DNA of 64,000 nucleotides. Origin: Margaritifera margaritifera (lineage: Eukaryota; Mollusca; Bivalvia; Unionida; Margaritiferidae). The notes under the pieces were generated by a model. The model was given only the letters and a program-made list of their open reading frames with translations. It was not told the DNA's origin and made no database searches. The stretch spans positions 1,012,501 to 1,076,500 of the forward strand of contig JAQPZY010001692.1 in the NCBI GenBank assembly GCA_029931535.1, given 5' to 3'. Below, piece by piece: positions 22,601-32,273 of this stretch. Position numbers and translations under genes: made by a program. Position 1 is the stretch's first letter. Each line of letters opens with the position of its first letter.

Positions 22601-23160
22601 CTATTGTAAGGACCTCCATGTTCTTTCACCAGTTGAATCTGGCGCAATTAAAGGATGACGTGCACTCCCTTATGCAGAAGGGTGCCATAGAGAGGGTGTT
22701 CGTTGACCAGTCATACGGCTTTCTACTACCGGATTTTCCTCATTCCCCAAAAGGGTGGGAAGTTTTTTCTTATTGTCGATAATTCCACCCTAAAAAATGT
22801 TTTGCATGAGGAATCTTTCAAGATGGAGACCACAGCGTCAGTCCAGAATGTCATAAGGCCCAGCGACTGGGCAGTCTCCATTGACTTTCAGGATGCATAC
22901 TTCCACATCCCAATCTTTCCTCCTCACAGTAAGTACCTCTGGTTTTGCTTGGACGGAGAGATCTTCCAATTTCACGTTCTGCTGTTTGGTCTAGCTTCCA
23001 TACCAAGAGCATTTACCAGAGTCATGGGAGTAGTTGCCGTCCACCTAAGGTCACTGGGGATCCCTATCCTCCAGTATTTCAACAACTGGTTGATCCACAA
23101 TGGCCAATTGAGAGTCCCTCAAACATGATCTGACTTCAGTTGATCCATGTTGACCAGACT
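22600..23160 (+). pseudogene. DIRS reverse transcriptase, copy C (active-site DD changed to NN)
   Basis: The 22703-23128 frame (141 codons) is open across the palm: S-I-D-F-Q-D-A-Y-F-H-I-P (motif A, catalytic aspartate kept), F-G-L-A-S-I-P-R-A-F-T (motif B) and Y-F-N-N-W-L (motif C). Both motif C aspartates are asparagine. Copy D keeps D-D at the same place. The finger region upstream (22534-22782) is in another frame. A stop follows at 23129. Inactive even where open. Confidence 0.88.
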
Positions 23161-24530
23161 GGACCTTTTACCAACCTAGAGAAATCAGAGCTGGTTCCAT
23201 CTTAGGATTTTGTGTACATGGGGATGAATTTCCTCATGACAGACGATTAGTCTGTGTCCCGCGAGACAGAGTAGACAAGATCCTGACCCTTTTAGAGGTG
23301 CTGAGAGTCAAGATCACATCAGCTCATCTATTTCTTTCTCTTCTTGGGATCTTGAACTCCACAGTGGACCTGGCTCCCCTCAGCAGACTGCACTTGCGCC
23401 CTCTCCAGTTTCTCCTTCTGGCAAACTGGAAACCACACAGGGATTCTCTGAATGCTAAGATTTCTCTAGGTCAGGACTTCCAGCATCATCAGATTTGGTG
23501 GACAAATTGGGACCGGTTTTTGGCCAGAGACCCGATGTACGCCCCCAAACCTCACTTTTATCTGTTTGCAGACACATCAGATTCTGAGTGGGGTGCTCAT
23601 CTTAAGTCGTGTGGACTGATTCTTCAAGCTTCATGGTCCTGGGAAGAATCTGCCCTCCACATCAACAATTTGGAAATGAGGGCAGTGTTCTTAACCCTTA
23701 AGGGGTGCATCAACAAAATAAGAGATCACTACATGATGGTCTCCTACAACAACATGTCGGTGATAGCATACCACAGGAGACCAGGAGGCACACATTCACC
23801 TTCTCTCTCTGCATGGAGGTTTGGAACCTCCTTCACTGGGCAACCTCAGAAGGGATTACCCTCCAAGTTTGCCACATTTCTGGCAAAAAAATTATTTTGG
23901 TGGACAGTCTGTGATGGAAGGGGAAGGTAGTCCTCACAGAATGGTCTCTACACCAGTCTGTAGCAGATTCCCTATTCTGACTTTAGGGGACACCATTGGT
24001 GAACTTGTTTGTGACAAGGCTAAACAACAAGCTCCCCTTTTATGTTTCACCAGTCGCCAGCCAGAGAGTCTGGGCAGTGGACGCTTTCAGCCTGAAGTGG
24101 GATCGTCCATTTACTTATGCCTTCCCACCCTTCAGGATGATCCGACAAGTACTTAAAAAAGTAAGGACCTCCAGTGCTCAGCTACTTTTGATAGCCCCTC
24201 TGTGGTCCCAGTGATCATGGTTCAATGATCTTCTCGACCTGCTGGTAGACCAGTCTATGACATTACCCCAGAGGAGGGACCTCCTGTTGCAGAACAGGGG
24301 ATCTTTCCTACACAACAGCCCGCAGATTCTCAACCTTTATGCTTGGCTCATTTCAAACGATCTCTCAACCAGAAAAAGTTTTTGAGCAAAGTTGCTGAGT
24401 GTATCGTTCAAACCAGGAGACACTCTAGATCCAGGATCTATGATGCCAAGTGGAGAATCTTTTGAGATTGGTGCAGTAGGAAACGTATTAATCCTAGATG
24501 CCCCTCTATGATATCTCTACTTTGATATCA
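23160..24530 (+). pseudogene. DIRS RNase H and truncated recombinase, copy C
   Basis: The 23298-23930 frame contains the RNase H motifs F-A-D-T-S-D-S-E-W-G-A and N-N-L-E-M-R-A-V. The third acidic position reads S-Y-N-N where copy D has S-S-D-N, so an aspartate is lost. The connection segment (L-F-V-T-R-L-N-N, V-D-A-F) follows at 23996-24214. Recombinase N-terminal similarity runs to about 24510 and stops before the catalytic boxes. Confidence 0.82.
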
Positions 24531-24536
24531 TAGAAA
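24507..24536. other. Short perfect hairpin at the copy C break point
   Basis: tctatgatatc and gatatcataga form an 11-bp stem around a short loop, exactly where DIRS similarity ends. Confidence 0.7.
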
Positions 24537-25439
24537 ATATTGTTTTGTTTTCTTGTTTTATCTTTTATGCCCAGTAACAAGGTCTAACATTTCATTGTCA
24601 AGATTACTTTATCATGAATATATTTTCTGCATAATAATTAATGGCTACTGTAGACTACTAAAAGCATTGTAGACTTGAGGTACGTAATTACATTCTGGTT
24701 CTTGTGGCGACCAAACCATTAATCCATTCCTTCACAGAATTCTGCTGCAAGTGCAGTGGGGCGTGCTTAATAGATGAGCATTTACGGTATTGTATCACCA
24801 GCTGTTAATCCAAAATATTCCATTTATAATCCTATGCTGAAGTATTAAGGGCACTTAGTTATGTTGCCTTGATGCAGTCCAAATGATTTAATCTGACAAT
24901 GCACAGATTTGATTACCACTGAATTGCAGATCAAATGTCATAGCTTTTTCAAGTGGGTTGCCTTTACAATGCAAGGTGTGAAGTATAGATGAGCAGTTTT
25001 GACAAATGATAGGGTCCATAATAAGAGGCTTGTTACCATAATTTTTGCAGTGTTCTCATGAGCAGCCAGTAGTTGACTTCTAAACTTTCTAACATTACCA
25101 CTCTTAACATTAAAGTTGTGTAATTTCACAACACTAAAATATTTTAAAAACATTTTTGCACTGACTCAACCTTATACTTTTGAAGTTGAGTCTCGGTAAA
25201 TTTTTCGCTGATTGGGCTGAAAATGGGCCCCTTTCCCAGTGAGAATGATATCAAAATCATGCAGAATTGCCAAATTTTTGCAATTTACTCCTCAAAATCT
25301 TTTTTCAATCAATCTACTTACCAAAGAAAAATAGCTTATTCTGCATGCTAGTTCAAAGATAATGTTGATACTGAGACTGTTTTTTGGTCATATTGCAAAG
25401 TGATTCCAGCCTATTATTGGATGATGTCTGTCCTCCCAT
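24537..25439. other. Spacer without recognised gene
   Basis: AT-rich; no recognised coding or repeat structure. Confidence 0.5.
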
Positions 25440-25964
25440 CTGTCTGTCCATCTGGCATCAATACTTAAGTGACTATTATATTTTCTGCTTTTTATTTATA
25501 TCTTTGACCCTGTTTCACCTACACTAATGAAAGTTGGTGTGTAGATGCATTTCAAGAAAAGTAACTGAGCCATACTAAAATTAGGTCACTGCTACCTAAT
25601 GTCCCATGCTTGAGTGACTTAGATATTTTCAGCTATTTGTTACATAGATCCACAATATCTTGGACCCTATTTCACCTACACTCATGAATGATTTTGTGAT
25701 TTTTGGGGCTTAATGCCATTTTTAGGACATGAGGAATGGTGGAGGAAGAACCACCGACCCATGGGAAGCTACAGACAAGCTTTCTCATGTACCTACATTT
25801 GTCAAGCCAAAACTTGAACCCACGCAGACAGCGGTAAGATGTGAGTGATCTGTAAAGGCGAGCGCCTTAGACTACTCGGTAACCTGGGACCCCTCTACAC
25901 TCATGAAAATTGGTATGTGAATGCATCTTGTTGAAAAATTCCTCTTCAATCATCAACCTTTAAG
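25440..25964. repeat. Divergent ~150-bp-unit array (left part), SINE-interrupted
   Basis: Marked by atctttgaccctgtttcacc (about 25500) and atcttggaccctatttcacc (about 25658), about 157 bp apart, with atgaaa(g/a)ttggt and aggtcactg words. It is cut by a SINE at 25689-25894 and then by the LINE at about 25965. The same array family resumes directly after the LINE 3' end at 34707. Confidence 0.75.
25689..25894 (-). mobile_element. tRNA-derived SINE (copy 3)
   Basis: Same family as 9909-10162 (A-box-like accgagtagt, B-box-like gggttcaagtt, ggttcttcctccacc body), but older and shorter. Perfect 13-bp duplication ctacactcatgaa at 25676-25688 and 25895-25907. Confidence 0.9.
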
Positions 25965-26240
25965 TCTGAGCAACAACTCCCATAGCATTATTTAATGTTG
26001 AATCAGTTGGACCACTGGAAAAGTGCACAGAAATAGTCAACTTTATGAGTGGTCAGGATATCAACATCTTTTTCCTGACAGAAACATGGCTAAAAACATC
26101 CGGCAAGGAGCCAAAGCATGCAGATCTAATACCCCCTGGTTATTCCATCAAGTTGTTCCCCTGCCACTCCAGCGGAGGTACAATTGCTGTCATCACAAAG
26201 AACTCCTTGCTCCACCGTCTTAACTATGCTGCAACCTTCA
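25965..26240 (+). pseudogene. LINE endonuclease, N-terminal part
   Basis: Frame A-L-F-N-V-E-S-V-G, then D-I-N-I-F-F-L-T-E-T-W-L-K with the conserved Glu of the T-E-T-W motif, then P-P-G-Y-S and G-G-T-I-A-V-I. These are the opening blocks of CR1/L2 endonucleases, which nick target DNA for target-primed reverse transcription. The frame is open to the DIRS insertion at 26241. Confidence 0.88.
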
Positions 26241-26424
26241 GTTTTAATAGCAGCAAGTACTTATCCTGTCGCTATTGTTATCTATTCCATTTTCGTGCCA
26301 AAAACCACCGTCCATTCGATGTGAATACATCCTCCCAAAGTGGAGAAAAAGTAAGAATGACCTTTGCACTCCAATCTGTGCCTCGTTTAGGCTTGCCTAA
26401 AATAGTCATCTTTTTCACGGACGC
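26241..26424 (+). repeat. DIRS left inverted terminal repeat, copy D
   Basis: Starts gttttaatagcagcaagtac. It is the reverse complement of the right repeat from ttaggcttgcctaaaatagt outward, with few mismatches over about 150 bp. Confidence 0.92.
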
Positions 26425-26518
26425 CATACTGTGTAGACGTTTGCCTGAGAACAGCACCAGAGAAATTGTACCTGCAGCAACTTACCGCATTAGCGGTCTC
26501 CATTCTGCAGTTCATAGT

Positions 26519-26582
26519 AAGTCTTGGTGTTGCACTATCCGTTCCATATATTTATTGTAAACTTTCCCCATTTTTATTTTAG
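26519..26582 (+). other. Intron-like segment in DIRS D leader
   Basis: Runs from a gtaagt-like donor (26519) to ttttattttag (26582), followed by a short exon-like piece gttctttaatgggcctcc that ends at acaggtatgt near 26631. Fragment E has the matching piece between ccctttcag and acaggtaagt (44830-44931). Confidence 0.45.
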
Positions 26583-26778
26583 AACTTCGTTCTTTAATGG
26601 GCCTCCAAGACTACCTCGTGCATACAGGTATGTAATGCAAACACTCACCCAATTTACCTCATGCATACAGGTACACGGTATGCACTACATACAAACAGGT
26701 GAGTTTAGTTTGACACAACAAGGTGAGTTTATTGTGACATTTATTAAAAATTGTCATTACTTCTCTTTTTCAGAAATA

Positions 26779-28980
26779 ATGTCGGAATAGTCTGTGGGGA
26801 AGTGTGGCCACAAGAAGGGCTCTTGTGACACTCACCCAGACTGGACATAGTGCTCCAAGTACACACACAAAAAAAAAAAAATCAAAGGTTGCACACTTTG
26901 TAATTTATGGTCTTCTGGCACCTGGAATCTAGTTGATTCCAGATATAATTATCTTCAGATTTTTCTGGATTCTTTCTTAGGTCTCAGCATTTGGGACCAA
27001 CTTCTTTGGCGGCCTGTGAGGTCCTCCAGTAGGAGGGACTGGACGTTCAAGGAGTCAATTGTCTACCCACCACAAGGAGAAGGAGACAAACACTTTTCAT
27101 GTTCCAGACAGTGTATACACCTCAGATAGCGAGTTGCTTCCCCCTGTTAGGGAGGTGGAGCATCGTGACAGCGGGTCGCTCCCTCCCGTTAGGGAAGTAG
27201 AGCACCGCAACAGTGGGTTGCTCCCTCCCGTTAGGAAGTAGAGCACCTCAACAGCGGGTTGCGCCCTCTCATTAGGGAGGTAGAGCACCACAACAGCGGG
27301 TTGCACCCTCCTGTTTGGGAGATAGAACACTGCGACAGCGAACTGCTCCCTCCCTTTAGGGAGGTGGAGCAACGCAGCACATCTCATGCTCATGGTAGAC
27401 TGTTGCTCCGTCAAACTCTGGAGGTGATGCACCACTCCCATCTCTTTCGGGGTAGTGATATAACAGTCAGAGATGATTTCCTCTCTGATTATCACTCATA
27501 GGCCTCATGGTATGGTGACAGGGTACGGACTGAGTACCCCCCTCTACTGTCCCATCCTGTGCAGGATTGGGAGTCTGCCCACTGGGCTCAGATTAGGGAA
27601 GGAGAATGGATCAGCATCCCCCCAACCCTATTATCCCAATGAATCCTTATAGGATGTGGGGCCCTCCACCTCGAGGCCCTTGGTCCTTGGCTACTGGACC
27701 TTGCCCTCACAGTTGAGGTGATGCTGCGGCTCATGTCCCGCCATCACCTCTTCATCAGGTGGCCCTGATGTGGAAGGCTAGAGGTTTCACATCATTCAGG
27801 GTAGATAGGCGATCTGGAACTCACACTGAACTACTTGCCATGGCGTAGAGTGCTCCTATGTCAAGGGACATAGCAAAATGCCCACCCACACTTTGACTCA
27901 GAGTATACCAGATGATGACAATGTCCTCTCTATTCTTGTTGATTCAAATGAGTTCGAGAAACAGCAGCACTGACACCTCTTGGGCCACCCCTTCCTCTCA
28001 GTTGGAAGAGGAGGAAGAGGTCTGGTCCTTTGATCCTTTGATAAGGCAGTAAACGAAGTTTACCACCTCTTACCCCCGGAATTGTGCCCCAAACCATGTG
28101 GCACACAATCCAAAAAGATCCTTTCCCTTACGGAAAAGATCTCCGGGGAGCAAACACAACCAGACCTCTTGCTTCTCCCTCGTTCCCCAATGATTGAGGA
28201 ACTCTCACAGAGGCTTTTGCTAGGCCAAAATGTAGCTCGACAACGTTGAGGGTAGTTCATCCCTCCCTCAACACTGAGATCCCTGGTCTCTTCTGCCAGT
28301 TACAGGATACATTCCCAAAAGTGGCCTACCTAACCTCCCCAATTGAATGCTGAGGCAGCCAAAGCGGGCATTCTATGGGAGCCTGGGCTCGCCTTCCAAT
28401 TAAAACAATCTATGCCATAGAGCAGAAAACCCGGTTACTTGTAACCATTGCGTTGCATTCAGATCTATTCTCAGCAACTGCGTTTAGTATGCTGAGAGAG
28501 GCCTTCCTGAATCCAGCCGCATTACAATGCATGCTGGAAGCGGTGGCCAAGATGTCCCGGCATGCACTTTCTGTTGCAATGACTTTATCGGCAGAATTCT
28601 GCATATCCGCCGTGACGTTGCATTGGACTCCTCAAAGGTCTTACTTAACCAGAGTAAAGACCTTCTAAGGGCTGCTCCGCTAGAAGCCGAGACCCTCTTT
28701 GACGGCCTCATACCAACTTTACATTACTCCTGGCCCATCGCAATCAGTCAGGAAGCGTCTTAATGTGAATTGCCCTCAGGGGCCATCAGTCAAGTTCTTC
28801 AAGCAGACGCAACCCCAGCCCAAGCTGCAACCTGAAACTATACCTCTTCCTCATACGTCGGGTCCACAGCATCAAGGTCGCCGCAGACCCCAAAAGAGGA
28901 AGTTTTATAATCCTCCTTCCTTTCCCACTATAGGAAAGGGGGGGGGGAACAGCCCTAGGGATCTAATTCCTCTCCTGCCA
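26779..28980 (+). pseudogene. DIRS gag remnant, copy D
   Basis: ATG at 26779, six bases after ctttttcag, but codon 4 is a stop. An A-rich run (26868-26881) inserts further damage. The hairpin-bearing tandem repeat follows (27124-27375). The C-terminal gag block is readable at 28375-28668 (A-L-H-S-D-L-F-S-A-T-A-F-S-M-L-R-E-A), then shifts frame. A proline-rich linker leads into the reverse transcriptase. Confidence 0.75.
27124..27375 (+). repeat. ~42-bp hairpin-bearing tandem repeat within gag, copy D
   Basis: About six units of the gcgggttgctccctcccgtt agggaggtggagcaccgcaa type, each with CTCCCTCC...GGGAGG pairing. One unit has lost a base near 27232, breaking the codon phase. Confidence 0.85.
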
Positions 28981-29710
28981 TGCATCCCCCTCCAACACGT
29001 CCCTGTAGGTGCTCACAATGGGTGGGTCCTCTCCATTGTGAGCGAGGGTTATCGACTCCAGTTCGAGTTCAACCCCCACTATCAAGGACCCCCATTCTAT
29101 TTCCCCAGTCCAATTGAGGGAAGAGGTACACACCCTTTTGCAGAAATGGGCAGTCAAGAGGGTCCTGAACGATCAGTCTTCCGCCTTCTATTCCTGAATC
29201 TTTCTGGTCACCAAGAAAAGTGGGAAATTTTGGATCATAATCGATCTCTTCCCACTCAACCAGGTTCTTCTGGAGGAACCTTTCAAGATGGAGACAACCT
29301 CATCGATTTGGAAGCACTTCATCCGTCTGATTGGGCAGTCTCCATCAACCTTCAGGATGCCTACTTGCACATCCCGAATTTTCCTCCACACCACAAATAT
29401 CTCCGGTTTTTGCTTAGACCAGGAAGTTTATCAATTCTGTGTTCTGCCGTTTGGAATCTCTTCCACACCCAGAGTCTTCACCCGAATTATGGGAGTGGTT
29501 GCAGCCTACCTTCGATTACTGGGAACACCGATTCTCCAGTATTTCGACGACTGGTTGATCCACAATGTCCAGGTTCAGTCCCTTCATCAGGATCTGTTCC
29601 ATTCTTGGTCCGCTGTAACTCCGTTGGGTCTTTTACCAAACCTTGAGAAGTCGGAACTCATTCCATTACAGGACTTTGTTTACGTGAGGATGAACTTCCT
29701 CACAAATTAG
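28980..29710 (+). pseudogene. DIRS reverse transcriptase, copy D (DD retained, +1 frameshift)
   Basis: The frame from 28699 carries motif A (S-I-N-L-Q-D-A-Y-L-H-I-P). An extra T in the run at about 29405-29410, compared with copies A and C, then shifts the frame. The 29288-29710 frame continues with F-C-L-D-Q-E-V-Y-Q-F-C-V-L-P-F-G (into motif B) and Y-F-D-D-W-L-I-H-N, so both motif C aspartates are intact. A stop ends the frame at 29708. Only one visible lesion separates the two halves of the palm. Confidence 0.9.
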
Positions 29711-29899
29711 AACTTGGTCCACGTTCCACTGGATCGGGTAGATCGAATCCTGGCTCTTCTAGCGGCGCTATGAGCAAAAACATCGTTATCTGCTCGCCCT
29801 TATCTATCCCTATTGGGAACCTTGAATGCCGCTTCCGACTTGGTTCCTTTAGGATGTCTCCATATGCGCTCTCTACAGTTCCCTCTCCTCACAAGGTGG

Positions 29900-30620
29900 A
29901 AACCACACAGAGATTCTCTATCAACCCCGATCCCACTAGGACGGGACTTTCACCACCACTTGCTCTGGTAGATGAATCGGGACAGATTCCTGGCTGGGGT
30001 CCCAATGCATGCACCCGACCCCACTCTTATCTGTTCACTGACAATGTCAGATTCCAGTTGGGGTGCTCATTTAGAACTGTAGGGCATAATTCTCCAGGGT
30101 CTTTGGGCTCAGGCCGAATCATCCCTCCACATCAACAATCTAGAAATGAAAGCAGTATTTCTAGCGTTGCAAGGATGCATCAACAGAGTAAGGGGTCGCT
30201 GCATCATAGTCTCCTCAGACAACACGTCTGTCGTAACGTATCTACGACATCAGAAAGGCACACATGCTACTTCTCTTTGCGTGGAGGTCTGGAACCTACT
30301 CCCATGGGCAGCCTCAGAAGACATAACAATCTGAGTTTGCCACATTCTGGGCAAGAAGAATGTATTAGCGGACAGCCTGTCCAGGACAGGTTGAGCCATC
30401 CTCACGGAATGGCCTCTTCACCGCTCCGTAACAGAGTCCCTGTTCACACTCTGGGGAAGACCCTTAGTGAACCTGTTTGAGACCAGGCTCAACAACAGAC
30501 GTCTCTTTTATGTGTCTCCGGTGCCGGGTCAGAGAGCATGGGTAGTGGATGCATTCAGCTTCCGGTGGGATCGGCTATTCGCATACACCTTCCCACCATT
30601 CTGACTGCTACCTCAGGTTC
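29900..30620 (+). pseudogene. DIRS RNase H and connection segment, copy D
   Basis: The first RNase H aspartate is present (Y-L-F-T-D), followed by an extra base that shifts the frame. The following frame gives H-I-N-N-L-E-M-K-A-V and, at 30146-30334, V-S-S-D-N-T-S-V-V with the third acidic residue intact. A stop follows at 30332. The connection segment (F-E-T-R-L-N-N, V-D-A-F) lies at about 30470-30560. Confidence 0.85.
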
Positions 30621-31840
30621 TGCAAAAGTCAGAACTTTCACTGCACAGATCATCCTCATCGCTCCACTGTGGCCCCAGTGATCATGGTTCAACGATCTGC
30701 TAGACCTGATGATTGATTGACCCAGGTCTCTACCTTACCAGAGGGATCTCCTGTCTCAACACAGGGGATCCCTTCTCCACAACAGTCCACACATTCTCTA
30801 CCTTCACACTTGGCTCATCTCAGGTGATCTCTCCGCCAGAACAAGTTTTCAGGCCGAGTTCCAGTTGCATCATTCAGGTCAGAAGAGCTTCTACAGCCAA
30901 GGTCTATGATGCCAGGTGAAGAATCTTCTGTGATTGGTGCAGTAGGAAACATGTTTATCCTATCTGTCCCTCTGTAACTTCCATTGCTGATTTCCTTTTG
31001 TTCCTTTTGAGACCAAAAGATGTTCAGTATCCACTATCAAGGGCTATTGAGCTGCCATCTTCAACACACTTAAATTCTCTCGGGGCATGGCAATTGGTTC
31101 AGATTCTTACCTTGCCAATCATATTAAGTACTTGAGTTCCAGAGACTTGTCTCCAGATCTCTTACGCCCAGATGGAATCTTCTTGTGTTTTGTGGTCTTT
31201 AACCAAAACCCCCTATGAACCATTGAGTGAGCGAGATTCATGCCTTGTCTATTGACACTGGCTGTCTCCGGTTTAACAGGAATTATGATTCTGTCTCCCT
31301 CCTCTGTCAACCAGGATTTCTCGCTAAAAATCAATTACCTTCGGTAACTCCATTACCTATAGAGATCCCCAGTCTAAGTCAAATCTGTGCAGGGGATGAT
31401 CCAGATAGACTCTTATGCCCCGTGAGGGCCCTCCCTTCTATCTTAATGCTTCAAAGGAAAAAGGAAGAGTAGGGAACGTCTCTTCCTTCCTCTTAAGAGC
31501 TCTGTAGACATTTCAGCTGCCACCATCTCCTGGTGGATTGTCACTACAATTTAAAGAGCGTATCAGTCACTTACTGATCGAGACCTTTCCTTTATGAAAC
31601 TAAAAGCTCATGAGGGTTGAGCCGTTGCTGCCTCATGGGCCTACATTAATCTCTCCCCCTTAGAGGATGTCATGAAGGCAGCTTCTGGCATTCCCATACT
31701 ACCTTCTCCTCCTTTTATCTCCGCTAATTAGCACAACACAGTGCAGGAATTTTTCTCTGGGGCCCATCATTGCAGCACAACATGTGGCTCGGAGAGACAC
31801 CAACTTCTATAAGATATACCTCTCCCTCTACGGTGAGTAC
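30620..31840 (+). pseudogene. DIRS tyrosine recombinase, copy D (Arg box deleted)
   Basis: The N-terminal segment reads A-S-T-A-K-V-Y-D-A-R (30713-30919). Compared with copy A, about 65-70 bp are missing at about 31228, between the P-Y-E-P-L-S-E segment and the residues after the Arg box. A tgag word lies at both edges, suggesting a microhomology deletion. Downstream blocks (L-C-Q-P-G-F, I-C-A-G-D-D-P-D-R-L-L-C-P-V-R-A-L) are readable at 31227-31472, and an A-H-E-like box with shifts at about 31605. Loss of the catalytic Arg abolishes strand exchange. Confidence 0.88.
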
Positions 31841-31910
31841 ATTACATTTTCTCTGATTTTGATCAGTTTAACTAGAGCATCAGCCTACCCCCCTAACTGA
31901 CAAATTCAGC

Positions 31911-32022
31911 TAACAATAGTGACAGGATAAGTAATTCCTGCTATTAAAATGTTGTTTTTTTTTTTTTTGGGGGGGGGGTAAAACTTATTTTAATTATGCA
32001 ATACTTACCTGTAGCTATTGTT
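31911..32022. repeat. DIRS internal complementary region, copy D
   Basis: First half (acaggataagtaattcctgc tattaaaatg) is the reverse complement of the element's left end. Second half (ttttaattatgcaatactta cctgtagctattgtt) is the reverse complement of its right end. A T/G run joins them, matching the C/A run at the right tip. This is direct support for a DIRS circle-template region. Confidence 0.92.
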
Positions 32023-32063
32023 GAATGCCCTCCTCCCACCCTGCTCTGATGTCTTGCATAATT

Positions 32064-32273
32064 GTCGTCTATGAAAAAGATGACTATTTTAGGCAAGCCT
32101 AAACGAGGCACAGACTGGAGTGCGAAGGTCATTCTTACCTTTTCTCCACTCTGGGAGGATGTATTCACATCAAACGGACGTTGGTTTTTGGCACGAAAAT
32201 GGAATAGCTAACAATAGTGACAGGTAAGTATTGCTTAATTAAAATTAGTTTTACCCCCCCCCCCCAAATACAT
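32064..32273 (+). repeat. DIRS right inverted terminal repeat, copy D
   Basis: Inverted partner of 26241-26424, with an extra outer tip (attaaaattagttttacc, a run of C, then aaatacat). Confidence 0.92.

Larger units (their letters stand above)
20720..24530 (+). mobile_element. DIRS-type retrotransposon copy C, 3'-truncated
   Basis: Carries a left inverted terminal repeat, a leader, gag start, reverse transcriptase, RNase H and the first part of the recombinase. DIRS similarity stops at about 24510-24530, so the catalytic recombinase boxes, the internal complementary region and the right repeat are missing. It represents a different subfamily from A, B and D and has the longest open reverse-transcriptase frame in the window. 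Confidence 0.88.
26241..32273 (+). mobile_element. DIRS-type retrotransposon copy D, full-length with both terminal repeats
   Basis: The most complete DIRS here: left repeat 26241-26424, leader with splice-like sites, gag, reverse transcriptase, RNase H, recombinase, internal complementary region 31911-32022 and right repeat 32064-32273. It is 6,033 bp long and lies inside a LINE endonuclease. No ordinary target-site duplication is visible, apart from a shared ttca at the two junctions. It has frameshifts in reverse transcriptase and RNase H and a deletion of the recombinase Arg box, so it needs help in trans to move, if it moves at all. Confidence 0.93.

Noticed and set aside
28699..29646. 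315-codon open frame as a single protein
   Set aside because: It joins a linker in one frame to real reverse transcriptase around 29300-29405 and then continues in a shifted, meaningless frame after the extra T.
29770..30480. 236-codon open frame, the second longest in the window
   Set aside because: Mostly the wrong frame over DIRS D RNase H; the true RNase H motifs lie in a different frame.
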